Source of the DNA: Chloroflexota bacterium
GTDB lineage: Bacteria; Chloroflexota; Dehalococcoidia; Bin125
Reading direction: 5' to 3'
DNA length: 57,680 nucleotides
Assembly: GCA_028874365.1 (NCBI GenBank)
Contig: JAPPJZ010000072.1
Coordinates: 1-57,680 of the forward strand
Shown: positions 49,565 to 57,680 of the stretch, in pieces
Numbering within the stretch: the first letter of the stretch is position 1
How the letters are laid out: each line of letters starts with the position of its first letter
The notes under the pieces: model-generated
Databases searched by the model: none
Told to the model about the DNA's origin: nothing
The model's input: the letters and a program-made list of their open reading frames with translations, nothing else
Made by a program: the position numbers and the translations under genes

Positions 49565-50779
49565 CTACAACCCGGCGCGCACGGCCTCGATTGCCGTCGT
49601 CCAGCGGTCATCCAGCGTGGAATCGTTGACCGTCGCCAGCACGTAGTCCCCGAACGCCGCCGTGGTCGCCCCTGTGTCGCGGCCGGTCATCACGAGTTCC
49701 TTCTCGTACTGGCCACATAGGTCCATCGCCTTGTCGAGCTTGCCGCCCAGTTCCGGGAAGCCGATGTGCGAGAGCATCATCGCGCCTGCTCGCAGCATCG
49801 ACGATGGGTCGGCGTAAATGTCGCGTCCCTCGCGCACCATACGCGGCGCCGAGCCGTGAATCGCCTCGAACATCGCGGTCTTCGTGCCGATGTTGCCCGC
49901 ACCGGCGGTACCGACGCCGCCCTGGAACTCGGCCGCCTCGTCAGTGAGGATGTCGCCATAGAGGTTGGGCAGCGCGAACACCTGGAAGTTGGTCCGCCGC
50001 TTGGGGTCGACCAGCTTCGCCGTCATGATGTCGATGTACCAGCCCTCCCACTCGATCCCCTCGTAGTCCTCCGCCACCTTGCGCGCCGCGTCGAGGAAGG
50101 CCCCGTCGGTCGTCTTGACCACGTTCGCCTTGGTCACGATCGTGACCGAGTCCTTGCCGTTCGTCTTCGCGTATTCGAACGCCGCGCGGATGATCCGTTC
50201 CGAGCCCGGATTGGAGAGGATCTTGAAGTCGATGTTCAGGTCGCCCAGCGAGAAGCCCTCGGAACCCACCGCGTACAAATCCTCGGTGTTCTCGCGGAAG
50301 AACGTCCAGTCGATACCCTCCGCCGGTACGCGAACCGGCCGCACGTTGGCGTACAGGTCGAGCACCTTGCGCATCGCCACGTTGGCCGATTCGATGTTCG
50401 GCCAGCCGTCGCCCTGTTCCGGCGTCGTGGTCGGACCTTTCAGGGTGACGTCACACTCGTGGATTTCCTTGAGCACGCCCTCCGGAATCGCGGCCATCTC
50501 TTCGGCGCGGCGCTCAATCGTGAGGCCGTCAATGGTGCGGAAACTGACCCGGCCAGAGGCAACCTGATCCTCGAGCAGCGCTTCGAGCACCCGTTGTGAT
50601 TCATGAGCGATCGACGGGCCAATCCCGTCGCCGCCCAGCACGCCGATCTCGATGTGATCGAGTGTCGTGAAGTCGGTTGGTTCGCCCTCTGCCTTGATCG
50701 CGTCCACGCGCGTCTGTTGAGCCTCGAGCAGTTCACCAAAGCGCTGCTTGGCCTGCTCGATAGAGCCAATGTTGGGCAT
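49565..50779 (-). CDS. Isocitrate/isopropylmalate dehydrogenase family protein
   Basis: Beta-decarboxylating dehydrogenase, 404 residues. ESANVAMRKVLDLYANVRPV contains the Ser-x-Asn-x3-Arg substrate motif of isocitrate dehydrogenase; ENTEDLYAV, TIVTKANVVKTTDG and LPNLYGDILTDEAAEFQGGV provide the catalytic Tyr, Lys and Asp. EAIHGSAPRM is the nucleotide-binding loop. Isocitrate is the most likely substrate (TCA cycle), NAD or NADP preference unclear. ATG 50779 has AGGAGAAAG upstream; the longer frame is not family-like. About 60 extra N-terminal residues precede the conserved core. Confidence 0.88.
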   Translation of the reverse strand: MPNIGSIEQAKQRFGELLEAQQTRVDAIKAEGEPTDFTTLDHIEIGVLGGDGIGPSIAHESQRVLEALLEDQVASGRVSFRTIDGLTIERRAEEMAAIPEGVLKEIHECDVTLKGPTTTPEQGDGWPNIESANVAMRKVLDLYANVRPVRVPAEGIDWTFFRENTEDLYAVGSEGFSLGDLNIDFKILSNPGSERIIRAAFEYAKTNGKDSVTIVTKANVVKTTDGAFLDAARKVAEDYEGIEWEGWYIDIMTAKLVDPKRRTNFQVFALPNLYGDILTDEAAEFQGGVGTAGAGNIGTKTAMFEAIHGSAPRMVREGRDIYADPSSMLRAGAMMLSHIGFPELGGKLDKAMDLCGQYEKELVMTGRDTGATTAAFGDYVLATVNDSTLDDRWTTAIEAVRAGL

Positions 50780-50873
50780 GTTCTTTCTCCTCGGCGAAAC
50801 AACCGCGTCGCAGTTCCTCCGGCAGTCTACCTGCTGCACCGATCCGCGTAGAACCAGATTCGCGCGGACGAGA

Positions 50874-52853
50874 TTACGTCGTGAGCCCCAGCTCGCGCAG
50901 GAATGCGTCGGCATTCGGCTCCCGCCCGAGGAAGCGAACGATCAGCTGATCCGCATCCGCCGTGCCGCCCGGCTCGAGGATGTGTTGGCGATACTCCGCA
51001 CCCACCCTCGACACGGACGCGCCCGGCGCCTCGAAGCGTGTGAACATGTCGTCGCCGAAGACGCGCGACCACAGATAGCCGTAGTAGCCGGCGTCGTAGC
51101 CGAAGAGATGCCCGAACCCGGCCTGGAAATGCGTGTCCTCGGGGAACGGGAATCCCGTGATCGGATGCAGCTCGCGCGCAATCTCGTCGGTGCTCCGACC
51201 GGACTCGGAGTGATAGGCGAGATCAAGCCGGGAGAAGTACACCTGGCGCAACGTCGCGATCGCAGATGACGTGTGTTTCGCTTCGATCATCCGGTTAATC
51301 AGCGAAGTCGGCAATGGGTCGCCGGTCTCGTAGTGACGACTGAAGCTGCTCAACATGTCCGGCTGCCAGCACCAGTGCTCCAGCATCTGCGAGGGCGCTT
51401 CGACGAAATCGCGCTCGACCCGCGTTCCGCTGAACCGCGTATAGCGCGAAGTCGTCAGCGTCTGGTGCAGGATGTGTCCGAACTCGTGGAACAGCGTCAC
51501 CACTTCCGTATGCCGAAGAAGCGAGGGCGACGACTCGGTCGGCTTGGTGAAGTTGGCCACGATCGCCGAGATCGGCCGTTGATATCCATCATCGCTGAGC
51601 CGTCGTCCGCCGCGCACGGTGAACGCCGCCGCGTGACCAAACTTCCCCGTCCGCGGATACAGGTCCATGTAGAACCGCGCCAGCGCCTCGCCGCTGTTTG
51701 GATCAACGATGTCAAACGGCTGAGCATCGTCGTGCCACGCAGACCCTGCGACATCGGAACGGCGAACAAACTTGACCCCGACCAGTTCTTCATAGATGCG
51801 GAACATGCCGTCCAGCACCGCATCGAGCGGGAAGTAGGCCGCCACGTCAAACGGATCGACCTGATACTGCTCTTGGACAACCTGGTTTGTGTAGTAGCGC
51901 CAGTCGGAGATGCCGATCGGACCCGCAATACCGGTGCGCCGCTCCTGCTGCTCACTCAGACGCGTCAGATCGCTCGCCAGCTTCGACTGCAGTCGCTCTT
52001 CCAGATCCTCGAGGAACCCCAGCACCGCGTCGGCCTGCTTGGCCATCTTGATCTCCAGCGCATACGCGGCCCAGGACTCGAAGCCGAGCAGCGTCGCCAT
52101 CGACCCCCGCACGCCCAGTGCCTCTTCAAGAATGTCGATGTTCGTATCTGCCGCCTTGTTGTGATTCTTGTGGAACAGTTCGCGGCGGAGCTCACCATCG
52201 TGGGCGCTGTCCAGAAACGGATGCAACTCGGGGTAGTCCAGCCCAACCCGGTAGCGAATCGCGCCATCGACCTCGACCGTGCGCAGACGGTCGACGTATG
52301 AGTCAGGCAAGCCGTCTAACTCCCCGCGGCTGACCTCGATGTGGTCCTCGTAATCGTCAATGTTCTTGCGGAACTGGATGCCCAGACCGACCAGCCGCTC
52401 CTGCAACGACTGCAGTTCGTCGCGCGTTTCCTTGTCCAGGTCAAGCCCGTTGCGCCGATAATCCCGCAACGCAAACTCCAGCAGCCGACGGGCGTCGTCC
52501 GGCAGTGCCTCAAGCTCGGCCCGAGAGGCATACGCCTTGAGCGCCCGGTCGATGTCCTCACGAAATCCAAGCCCGGCCGCAAACACACTCAACCGCTCTT
52601 CTTGCCGATGCGCCACCTCGCGCAACGTCTCGTCGGCCGACACCTGCGAGAGGAAGCCGTACCGACCCGACGCCTGCGTAAACACGTCGCCGATCTCGTC
52701 CAGAGGCAGCACCGTGTTCTCAAAGCTCCGCCGTCCGTCCGGCACCGACACCAGCTCGTCGGCCAGCCGCTCGACAGTCCGCATCGCCTCGTCGACGCCA
52801 CTCTCGATGTCGTCGGCGGTAGTCGTGCCCCAGTTCGGTGTCTCGATCGTCAT
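50874..52853 (-). CDS. M3-family oligopeptidase
   Basis: Zinc oligopeptidase of the thimet/PrpF type, 659 residues, cytosolic. His456-Glu457-Phe-Gly-His460 is the zinc motif and the Glu in EAPSQMLEHW the third ligand. GYFGYLWSR-like text near the C-terminus (YDAGYYGYLWSRVF) is the substrate-binding Gly/Tyr loop. Two ATGs lie close together; I choose 52853 because AGGAG is seven bases from it but only one base from ATG 52859. It diverges from the epoxide hydrolase gene over 109 bases. Likely role: degradation of short peptides. Confidence 0.93.
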   Translation of the reverse strand: MTIETPNWGTTTADDIESGVDEAMRTVERLADELVSVPDGRRSFENTVLPLDEIGDVFTQASGRYGFLSQVSADETLREVAHRQEERLSVFAAGLGFREDIDRALKAYASRAELEALPDDARRLLEFALRDYRRNGLDLDKETRDELQSLQERLVGLGIQFRKNIDDYEDHIEVSRGELDGLPDSYVDRLRTVEVDGAIRYRVGLDYPELHPFLDSAHDGELRRELFHKNHNKAADTNIDILEEALGVRGSMATLLGFESWAAYALEIKMAKQADAVLGFLEDLEERLQSKLASDLTRLSEQQERRTGIAGPIGISDWRYYTNQVVQEQYQVDPFDVAAYFPLDAVLDGMFRIYEELVGVKFVRRSDVAGSAWHDDAQPFDIVDPNSGEALARFYMDLYPRTGKFGHAAAFTVRGGRRLSDDGYQRPISAIVANFTKPTESSPSLLRHTEVVTLFHEFGHILHQTLTTSRYTRFSGTRVERDFVEAPSQMLEHWCWQPDMLSSFSRHYETGDPLPTSLINRMIEAKHTSSAIATLRQVYFSRLDLAYHSESGRSTDEIARELHPITGFPFPEDTHFQAGFGHLFGYDAGYYGYLWSRVFGDDMFTRFEAPGASVSRVGAEYRQHILEPGGTADADQLIVRFLGREPNADAFLRELGLTT

Positions 52854-52962
52854 CGTCATGCTCCTGTCGGAGCTACGGTATCCGCAGTTGCAGCTTCTGC
52901 GTATGATCGTGCGAGCGTGGAGCCCCGCTCCGCCGCTTCAAATCCAATCGCAAGGGCGCCAA

Positions 52963-53916
52963 ATGACCGACATCACTCACTCCCAGATCAACCTCTCCAC
53001 CGGAATCAACATGCACATCGCCGAGGCCGGCGACGGCCCGGCAGTCGTCTTCTGCCACGGCTTTCCCGAGCTCTGGTACTCCTGGCGCCACCAGCTACCG
53101 GTGGTCGCCGAGGCCGGCTTCCGCGCGATCGCACCGGACATGCGCGGCTACGGCGAGACCGACGCCCCGCCCAACGCCGAGGACTACACCCAGGAGCTCA
53201 TCTGCGCGGACATGGTCGCGCTGCTCGACGCGCTCGCCATTGACGACGCCGTCTTCGTCGGCCACGACTGGGGCGGGGCCGTCGTCTGGAACATGGCTCA
53301 ACATCACCCCTCGCGTTGCAATGCCGTCGCCGGGATCAACACGCCCGCCGGTCGCCGACCGCCAATCAACCCGCTCGACGCGATGAAAATGGATCCCGGC
53401 CGCTTCGACTATCAGCTCTACTTCCAGGACGAAGGCGTCGCCGAAGCCGAACTCGCAGGCAACGTGCGTCGCACCATGACCCTGATGCTGCGCACGTCCA
53501 AGCCCGAAGATCGTCTCGACGTGATCGGCATGACCTCGGGCGTCCGCGCCCGCGGCGGCCTGTTGGTCGGTCTGCCCGACGACGCAGAACGCTCGATCAT
53601 GCTGACCGAGGAGGATCTCGACACCTTTGTCAGCGCCTTCGAGCAGACCGGCTTCCGCGGCGGACTCAACTGGTACCGCAACCACGGCCGCAACTGGGAA
53701 TGGGGCGCCGCCGTCGACGGACAAGACATCTCTCAGCCCGCACTGATGGTCACCGCCGGCAAGGACGGCGTCCTCCTACCATCGATGAGCGAAGGCATGG
53801 AGGACTGGATTCCCAACCTCAGCCGCGGCCACATCGAAGACTGCGGCCACTGGACGCAGCAGGAAGAGCCGGAAGAGCTCAACCGCATCCTCATCGACTG
53901 GTTGAAGACTCTCTGA
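52963..53916 (+). CDS. Epoxide hydrolase-like alpha/beta hydrolase
   Basis: Soluble epoxide hydrolase family, 317 residues. HGFPELWYSWRHQ is the oxyanion motif. Asp102 in GHDWGGAV is the nucleophile (Asp rather than Ser marks epoxide hydrolases or dehalogenases), Asp268 (AGKDGVLLP) and His296 (CGHWTQQE) complete the triad, and the cap Tyr in LNWYRN would polarise the epoxide. AAGGGC precedes ATG 52963. It may detoxify or metabolise epoxides, perhaps products of oxygenases such as the P450, but the genes are 39 kb apart. Confidence 0.9.
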   Translation: MTDITHSQINLSTGINMHIAEAGDGPAVVFCHGFPELWYSWRHQLPVVAEAGFRAIAPDMRGYGETDAPPNAEDYTQELICADMVALLDALAIDDAVFVGHDWGGAVVWNMAQHHPSRCNAVAGINTPAGRRPPINPLDAMKMDPGRFDYQLYFQDEGVAEAELAGNVRRTMTLMLRTSKPEDRLDVIGMTSGVRARGGLLVGLPDDAERSIMLTEEDLDTFVSAFEQTGFRGGLNWYRNHGRNWEWGAAVDGQDISQPALMVTAGKDGVLLPSMSEGMEDWIPNLSRGHIEDCGHWTQQEEPEELNRILIDWLKTL

Positions 53917-53933
53917 CTCGCCAACTCCCCGAT

Positions 53934-54857
53934 TCAGGAGGGAAAGCGCTCCCAGCCGAGGCCCTTGTGCCGACGCTCGTCGAGATCGGGATTGATGATC
54001 TCGGCAATGATCTCAAGCGTCTCAACAACCCGCGGACCCGGTCGATTGACGTACTGGTTGCCATCGATCAGCGCGACACGACCCTGTTCGACCGCGCGAA
54101 GCGCTCGCCAGTCCTCGCGAGCGTCCAGCAGCGCCGCGTCTCCGCGCGTTCGCTCGAGGTCGTAACCGCACGGCGAGATGATGATGATGTCCGGGTCGGC
54201 GGCGGCAAGGTCGGACATCTCGAAGTGCAGCGACGGACCCTTCGGCGCTCCGATCACTGGCACACCGCCCGCGCGCTCCACCAGCTCCATCGTCCAGTGA
54301 CCCGCCGTCATCAGCGGATCGGCCCACTCGACGACTGCAACCCGAGGCGCGCTAAGCGTCCGGGGCACATCATCGATCCGGCGCTGCAGTTCGGCGACGA
54401 GCGCCCTCCCGCGATATCCGATACCCAGCGCCTGGGCGGTGCGCTGAATGTCGTCCCAGATGTCTTCGAGCGAGTTTGGCGCGAGCGGCACAAGCTTCGT
54501 ATCGAACCCGGTGAGCTGCTCGACCGCCCGCTCCACGTCGCGCAAGCTGACCGCACAGACCTCGCACTGGGTCTGAGTGACGATATGTGTCGGCGCAAGT
54601 CCTTGCAGCAGATCCATTTCAATCGCATACACGCCCAACGCATCCTCAGCCCGAGCTTGCAGCGCCAGCTCGCGTACCTGCCGATCGATCTCTCCGCTGG
54701 TGGTGGCGGGTAGGAATCGTGGACTGGTCAACACCGGCAATTTCTGAGCTTCGGGTGGGTAGTCGCACTCGTGCGAGCGGCCCACCAGGTCCTCGCCTGC
54801 GCCGAGCGCAGAGACGATTTCGGTCGCGCTGGGCAATAGCGAGACGATCCGCGCCAT
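53934..54857 (-). CDS. BtuF-like periplasmic-binding-fold protein without signal peptide
   Basis: 307-residue helical-backbone binding protein of the cobalamin/iron type (PF01497-like). RIVSLLPSATEIVSALGAGE is the family N-terminus and starts at residue 3, with no signal sequence or lipobox before it. HIVTQTQCEVCAVS, VVEWADPLMTAGHWTMELVE and DPDIIIISPCGYD are conserved. Such leaderless members occur in several phyla and are annotated as cobalamin-binding; whether they act in the cytosol is not known. No ABC transporter gene is adjacent. AGGGG precedes the ATG. Confidence 0.82.
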   Translation of the reverse strand: MARIVSLLPSATEIVSALGAGEDLVGRSHECDYPPEAQKLPVLTSPRFLPATTSGEIDRQVRELALQARAEDALGVYAIEMDLLQGLAPTHIVTQTQCEVCAVSLRDVERAVEQLTGFDTKLVPLAPNSLEDIWDDIQRTAQALGIGYRGRALVAELQRRIDDVPRTLSAPRVAVVEWADPLMTAGHWTMELVERAGGVPVIGAPKGPSLHFEMSDLAAADPDIIIISPCGYDLERTRGDAALLDAREDWRALRAVEQGRVALIDGNQYVNRPGPRVVETLEIIAEIINPDLDERRHKGLGWERFPS

Positions 54858-54866
54858 CCGTAGCCC

Positions 54867-55907
54867 CTACTCCGTCAGCGGCTCAATCTCACGGCTCTGA
54901 CCGCTGTTCCACGACTCCCACACCGCGTCGGTGAAACGCATGTAGCGGACGCCGTCTGCGAAGTTGGTCAGCGTAACGGGAGCGCCGTCTCGGACCGAGC
55001 TAATGAAGTCTGCCTCGACCTGCCAGTCGTGAGCGGTTCCCGTGTCGGGTTGGATTGCCTGCACGTCCTCGCCGTGCTTGCCCCACTCGCCGGTGTCGCC
55101 GAACCGCCAGTGCAGCCGGCCCTCGGAGCCGTAGATGTCGATACTCGGCGGCTGCGGCGCCCCCTCCGTCACCGCGCTCACCCGATAGGTGCAGCGCGCG
55201 CCGTTCGCCATGTCGGCGAAGATGCCCAGGCTGTCGGGGATCACGATGTCGTAGCGCTCGCCGGTTTCTCCGTCCACTCGCGAAGGCACGAACGTCCGCG
55301 CATGGGCGGTCACCCGGGACGTGTCCCCCAGCCAGCGCTGGATCGTCTCGTTGAAGATGCCCAGTTGCATCATGTTATGTCCGGAGTAGTCGCTTCGGTG
55401 ACGCCAGTGCAGCGCTCCCGACGCGTCCAGACCCGATCCACTGAGCAGCGTCAGGTGAACCTCGATGATGCTGCCCAGCGAGCCATCCTCACAGAGCCGC
55501 TTGATCGTTTTGCCCAGGCGGAAGTCGAACGGAGCCGGCACAAGCTGGGCGACCAGCTCGGGATGCTGCTGGCTGATCGCCAGCATCGCCTCGGCCTCGG
55601 TCGCATTCGAGGCCATGCGCGCCTCGCAGAGCACGTGCTTCCCCGCCTCCAGCGCCGCCCGCGTGTACTCGAGATGCTTGTACGGCCAGGTACCAATGCT
55701 GACCGCGTCCACGTCGGGGTCCGAGAGCAGTTCCTCCACCGACTCCGAGACTCTGGGAATCTCCCATTCCGAGGCCACCCGCTCACTCGATGCCCGCGAA
55801 CGGTTGACCACGTTGACGACCTCGACGTCGTCGATCTCGCGAAAGCCGGGGATGTGGCGCAGCTTCTGATTGCCGCCCGCTCCGATCAGTCCAATACCAA
55901 ATGCCAT
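54867..55907 (-). CDS. Gfo/Idh/MocA-family oxidoreductase
   Basis: NAD(P)-dependent sugar-type oxidoreductase, 346 residues. GIGLIGAGGNQKLRHIPGF is the Rossmann motif and DVDAVSIGTWPYKHLEYTRA the following family stretch. Where most members have Glu-Lys-Pro, this has CEARMA, so the usual catalytic Lys is replaced by Arg. The C-terminal beta domain contains GALHWRHRSDYSGHN. GGAGGAG precedes the ATG. It is nine bases upstream of the BtuF-like gene, likely in one unit. Substrate unknown. Confidence 0.87.
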   Translation of the reverse strand: MAFGIGLIGAGGNQKLRHIPGFREIDDVEVVNVVNRSRASSERVASEWEIPRVSESVEELLSDPDVDAVSIGTWPYKHLEYTRAALEAGKHVLCEARMASNATEAEAMLAISQQHPELVAQLVPAPFDFRLGKTIKRLCEDGSLGSIIEVHLTLLSGSGLDASGALHWRHRSDYSGHNMMQLGIFNETIQRWLGDTSRVTAHARTFVPSRVDGETGERYDIVIPDSLGIFADMANGARCTYRVSAVTEGAPQPPSIDIYGSEGRLHWRFGDTGEWGKHGEDVQAIQPDTGTAHDWQVEADFISSVRDGAPVTLTNFADGVRYMRFTDAVWESWNSGQSREIEPLTE

Positions 55908-55982
55908 GTCCTGCTCCTCCGTCTACCCAGAGGTCATCGTGAAGGTCTGAGGCTGTTGGCTCAGGGTAGTCCGAGCCTGTCC

Positions 55983-55988
55983 TATGCT
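55983..55988 (+). promoter_or_regulatory. Putative -10 box of the DinB-like gene
   Basis: TATGCT in the divergent gap, 44 bases before ATG 56033, which also has AAGGAG. No -35 box is recognisable. Confidence 0.4.
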
Positions 55989-56032
55989 GCTTGAGAACGA
56001 CCCGAACACAACCCAACCAAGGAGTACTCAAC

Positions 56033-56479
56033 ATGCCGACTGCTGACGAACTGCGCTCCGGGATCGATGGCGGGCGCGCGGCACTGCGCCTGGCGATCCA
56101 GAGCGCTGAGGACAGCTGGGACGTCGCCAAAGGCACCGAGGAGGAAGGCGAAGCCGGCTGGTCACCGCGCCAGACCGCCGAGCACGTGATTCCCTCCGAG
56201 ATCATGTTCGCCAACATGATCTGCGCCGCATGCGGCTACGACGGTCCGGAGGATCCGGTGGGCGAGAACCCGCAGTTTGCGACCGCAGCCGAAGCCGTCG
56301 CCGCGCTGGACGCAGTGGTCGAAGCATCGAACAGCAAGATCAAATACGTGCAGGATCACGAGCTGGGCAAATCGGCCGGCGGCGAAGGCTTTGGCGCCGC
56401 GCCGGCCGGGATGCTGATGCACGCCGCGGTCTGGCACCTGGCCGATCACGCTGCGCAGATCAGCAGGCCAGCGTTCTAG
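56033..56479 (+). CDS. DinB-family protein
   Basis: 148-residue four-helix protein of the DinB/YfiT type, commonly metal-dependent thiol transferases. His residues in TAEHVIPSE and in MLMHAAVWHLADHAAQI form a plausible three-His metal site. SPRQTAEHVIPSE is the conserved family segment. The start is ATG 56033 with a good AAGGAG ribosome binding site; the open frame extends upstream to 55991 without support. It precedes a small membrane protein gene by 18 bases. Confidence 0.82.
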   Translation: MPTADELRSGIDGGRAALRLAIQSAEDSWDVAKGTEEEGEAGWSPRQTAEHVIPSEIMFANMICAACGYDGPEDPVGENPQFATAAEAVAALDAVVEASNSKIKYVQDHELGKSAGGEGFGAAPAGMLMHAAVWHLADHAAQISRPAF

Positions 56480-56497
56480 CTCAGGATCGCATCGACC

Positions 56498-56695
56498 ATG
56501 CTGCGCACACTGACCCTGGCCGCTGCTCTGATCGCCGCCGTCCTGCTGGGCGGCGCGGCGATGGCTGCCGGCGAGGGCGGCGGAGGCGGGCTGCACGCCG
56601 GTCAGATCGTCGCCATCGTGATCGGAATCGCGATGGCCGCCATTCTGCTCGGCCTTTCAGCCGCCTACATCCTGCCCAAACCGCCCAAGTTCTAG
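56498..56695 (+). CDS. Small two-helix membrane protein
   Basis: 65-residue protein with an N-terminal signal or helix (LTLAAALIAAVLLGGAAMA), a Gly-rich spacer, and a second helix (IVAIVIGIAMAAILLGLSAA) ending KPPKF. I do not recognise a family. It follows the DinB-like gene closely and is followed by a family A repeat. AGGA upstream of the ATG is weak. Confidence 0.55.
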   Translation: MLRTLTLAAALIAAVLLGGAAMAAGEGGGGGLHAGQIVAIVIGIAMAAILLGLSAAYILPKPPKF

Positions 56696-56740
56696 CCTCT
56701 CCCTGGCCTCGCTGGGGGCGAGCTGCCACAACATCGTCTC

Positions 56741-56783
56741 CCTCCCCCCGCTCGGCGGGGGGAGGTGCCGCAGGTGGAGGGTG
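56741..56783 (+). repeat. Family A hairpin repeat before the methyltransferase gene
   Basis: CCTCCCCCCGCT-CGGCGGGGGGAGG hairpin followed by TGCCGCAGGTGGAGGG, a variant tail. Its GGAGGG can act as ribosome binding site for the gene that starts at 56790. Confidence 0.7.
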
Positions 56784-56789
56784 GCTCCC

Positions 56790-57434
56790 GTGCCCGACCA
56801 ACCCGCCGATCCACCCTTCGAAGACGCCCACTTCCGGCGTGCCGACGAGTCCGACGACGCCAACTTCTACGTCCAGCCTCGCCTCGTCACCCACATCGAC
56901 GACGCAGCCATCGGCGCGCTCCGCGAGCACTACTCCAGGTTCCTCCCGAAACAGGGCCGGCTGCTCGACCTGATGTCATCGTGGGTCTCGCACTACCCGG
57001 ACGACCTGGAGTCCGAACGCGTCGCTGGCCTCGGGATGAACGCCGATGAGCTGGCCGAAAACCCGCAACTCACCGAATGGGTCGTCCACGACCTCAACGC
57101 TGACCCCGTCCTGCCCTACGGAGACGACGAGTTCGATGTCGTCACAATCGCGGTCTCGGTCCAGTACCTGACCCGCCCCCTGGAGGTTTTCCGCGAGATC
57201 GGCCGAGTCCTCCGACCAGGCGGAGGCTGCATCGTCTCGTTCTCAAACCGTTGCTTCCCGACCAAGGCGGTCTGGCTCTGGCAAGGAATGGGAGACGAAG
57301 GCCACATTCAGCTCGTCGGAGCCTACTTCCACTACTCCAACGCCTTCGACCCACCCCAATGGCACGACATCTCCCCCGCCAAAGGCCGGAGCGACCCAAT
57401 GTACGTAGTCCAGTCGCGCACGCCGTCGGAGTGA
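56790..57434 (+). CDS. Class I SAM-dependent methyltransferase-like protein
   Basis: About 214 residues with a Rossmann-like methyltransferase core. LLDLMSSWVSHYPDD replaces the usual motif I GxGxG, VVHDLNADPVLPYGDDEFD is the acidic-to-motif II region, and EIGRVLRPGGGCIVSFSNRC is the hallmark LRPGG motif. The weak motif I makes the function less certain. I choose GTG 56790, eight bases after GGAGGG; GTG 56781 is an alternative three codons earlier. It converges on the truncated LLM gene. Confidence 0.75.
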   Translation: MPDQPADPPFEDAHFRRADESDDANFYVQPRLVTHIDDAAIGALREHYSRFLPKQGRLLDLMSSWVSHYPDDLESERVAGLGMNADELAENPQLTEWVVHDLNADPVLPYGDDEFDVVTIAVSVQYLTRPLEVFREIGRVLRPGGGCIVSFSNRCFPTKAVWLWQGMGDEGHIQLVGAYFHYSNAFDPPQWHDISPAKGRSDPMYVVQSRTPSE

Positions 57435-57462
57435 ACGCTGAGCGTCGCGGCGCTTCTCACCG

Positions 57463-57680
57463 TTAGCGGAACTCGGGGATCACCGTCTCCGCGAACATCT
57501 GGGCCGGTTCGATCGTGTCTCGGCCGAAGAACTCGATCATGAACATGTCGCAGCCGCGCTCCATGTGGCGGTTGATTCGCTCTTTGATCATGTCCGGGGT
57601 TCCGGTCAGGGCCATGTCGCCGGCGGGGTTGCCCATGTGACCTCCGAAGATCTTCTGGGCTCGCTCGACCATGGGCTGGA
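57463..57680 (-). CDS. LLM-class oxidoreductase, C-terminal part (cut by window end)
   Basis: About 72 codons of the 3' end are present and the frame continues past the window edge, so no start is visible. LTGTPDMIKERINRHMERGC and DMFMIEFFGRD match the C-terminal end of luciferase-like flavin or F420 oxidoreductases, where the Gly-Thr-Pro-Asp turn is conserved. Identification from so short a piece is tentative. Confidence 0.6.
   Translation of the reverse strand, partial: QPMVERAQKIFGGHMGNPAGDMALTGTPDMIKERINRHMERGCDMFMIEFFGRDTIEPAQMFAETVIPEFR

Noticed and set aside
1-57680. Mobile island, prophage or CRISPR content
   Set aside because: No integrase, transposase, phage gene, tRNA-flanked junction or regularly spaced repeat-spacer array is visible; the short hairpin repeats are dispersed and non-coding.

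Overview
The window is a gene-dense, high-GC chromosomal segment from a free-living bacterium. I infer Chloroflexota, probably Dehalococcoidia and SAR202-like. The reasons are the gene string rpsB-tsf-pyrH-frr-uppS-cdsA-dxr-rseP, a very short EF-Ts, and an inventory rich in amidohydrolases, CaiB/BaiF CoA-transferases, luciferase-like oxidoreductases, SDRs and a CO/xanthine-dehydrogenase-type molybdoenzyme. This taxonomy is inference; there is no rRNA gene. I saw no tRNA, CRISPR array, transposase, integrase or phage gene.

Layout. 1-8860: housekeeping block with D-aminoacyl-tRNA deacylase and an FmdB-type zinc ribbon on the minus strand, then the translation/isoprenoid/phospholipid operon ending in a site-2 protease that carries a LysM-like insertion. 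8955-15898: a small unknown protein, tandem amidohydrolases with an SDR, a cytochrome P450 and a divergent CocE-type hydrolase. 15911-20790 (minus): a CoA-ester catabolic operon (two type III CoA-transferases, a GIY-YIG-like protein, acyl-CoA dehydrogenase, enoyl-CoA hydratase), divergent from a 3-hydroxyisobutyrate-dehydrogenase-like gene. 21788-25376: a CcdA homologue whose helices appear circularly permuted, a CPA2 antiporter and an alpha/beta hydrolase. 25426-27884 (minus): two homologous ferritin-like proteins. One has a full set of candidate diiron ligands; the other has lost four of the six. The leader of the second carries 10-bp-phased repeats.

28076-32871 (minus): a five-gene extracytoplasmic, probably copper-related operon ending in a CopC-CopD-YtkA-like-cytochrome c fusion, divergent from an IsdG-type haem monooxygenase. 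33447-37504: tandem SDRs, a GNAT acetyltransferase, a DUF4389 membrane protein and an LLM oxidoreductase. 37518-39793: inositol monophosphatase family and FIST protein. 39799-43841 (minus): FAD, 2Fe-2S and Mo subunits of a molybdenum hydroxylase plus a MoaD-like sulfur carrier. 43983-57680: NhaA, MetH, a coiled-coil protein, an isocitrate-dehydrogenase-like enzyme, an M3 peptidase, an epoxide hydrolase, a BtuF-like protein without signal peptide, a Gfo/Idh/MocA oxidoreductase, DinB, a small membrane protein, a methyltransferase and the 3' end of another LLM oxidoreductase.

Two families of short G/C-rich hairpin repeats are scattered through the window and several abut start codons. At least four genes appear to have leaderless promoters, with a TAnnnT box six bases before the start codon.
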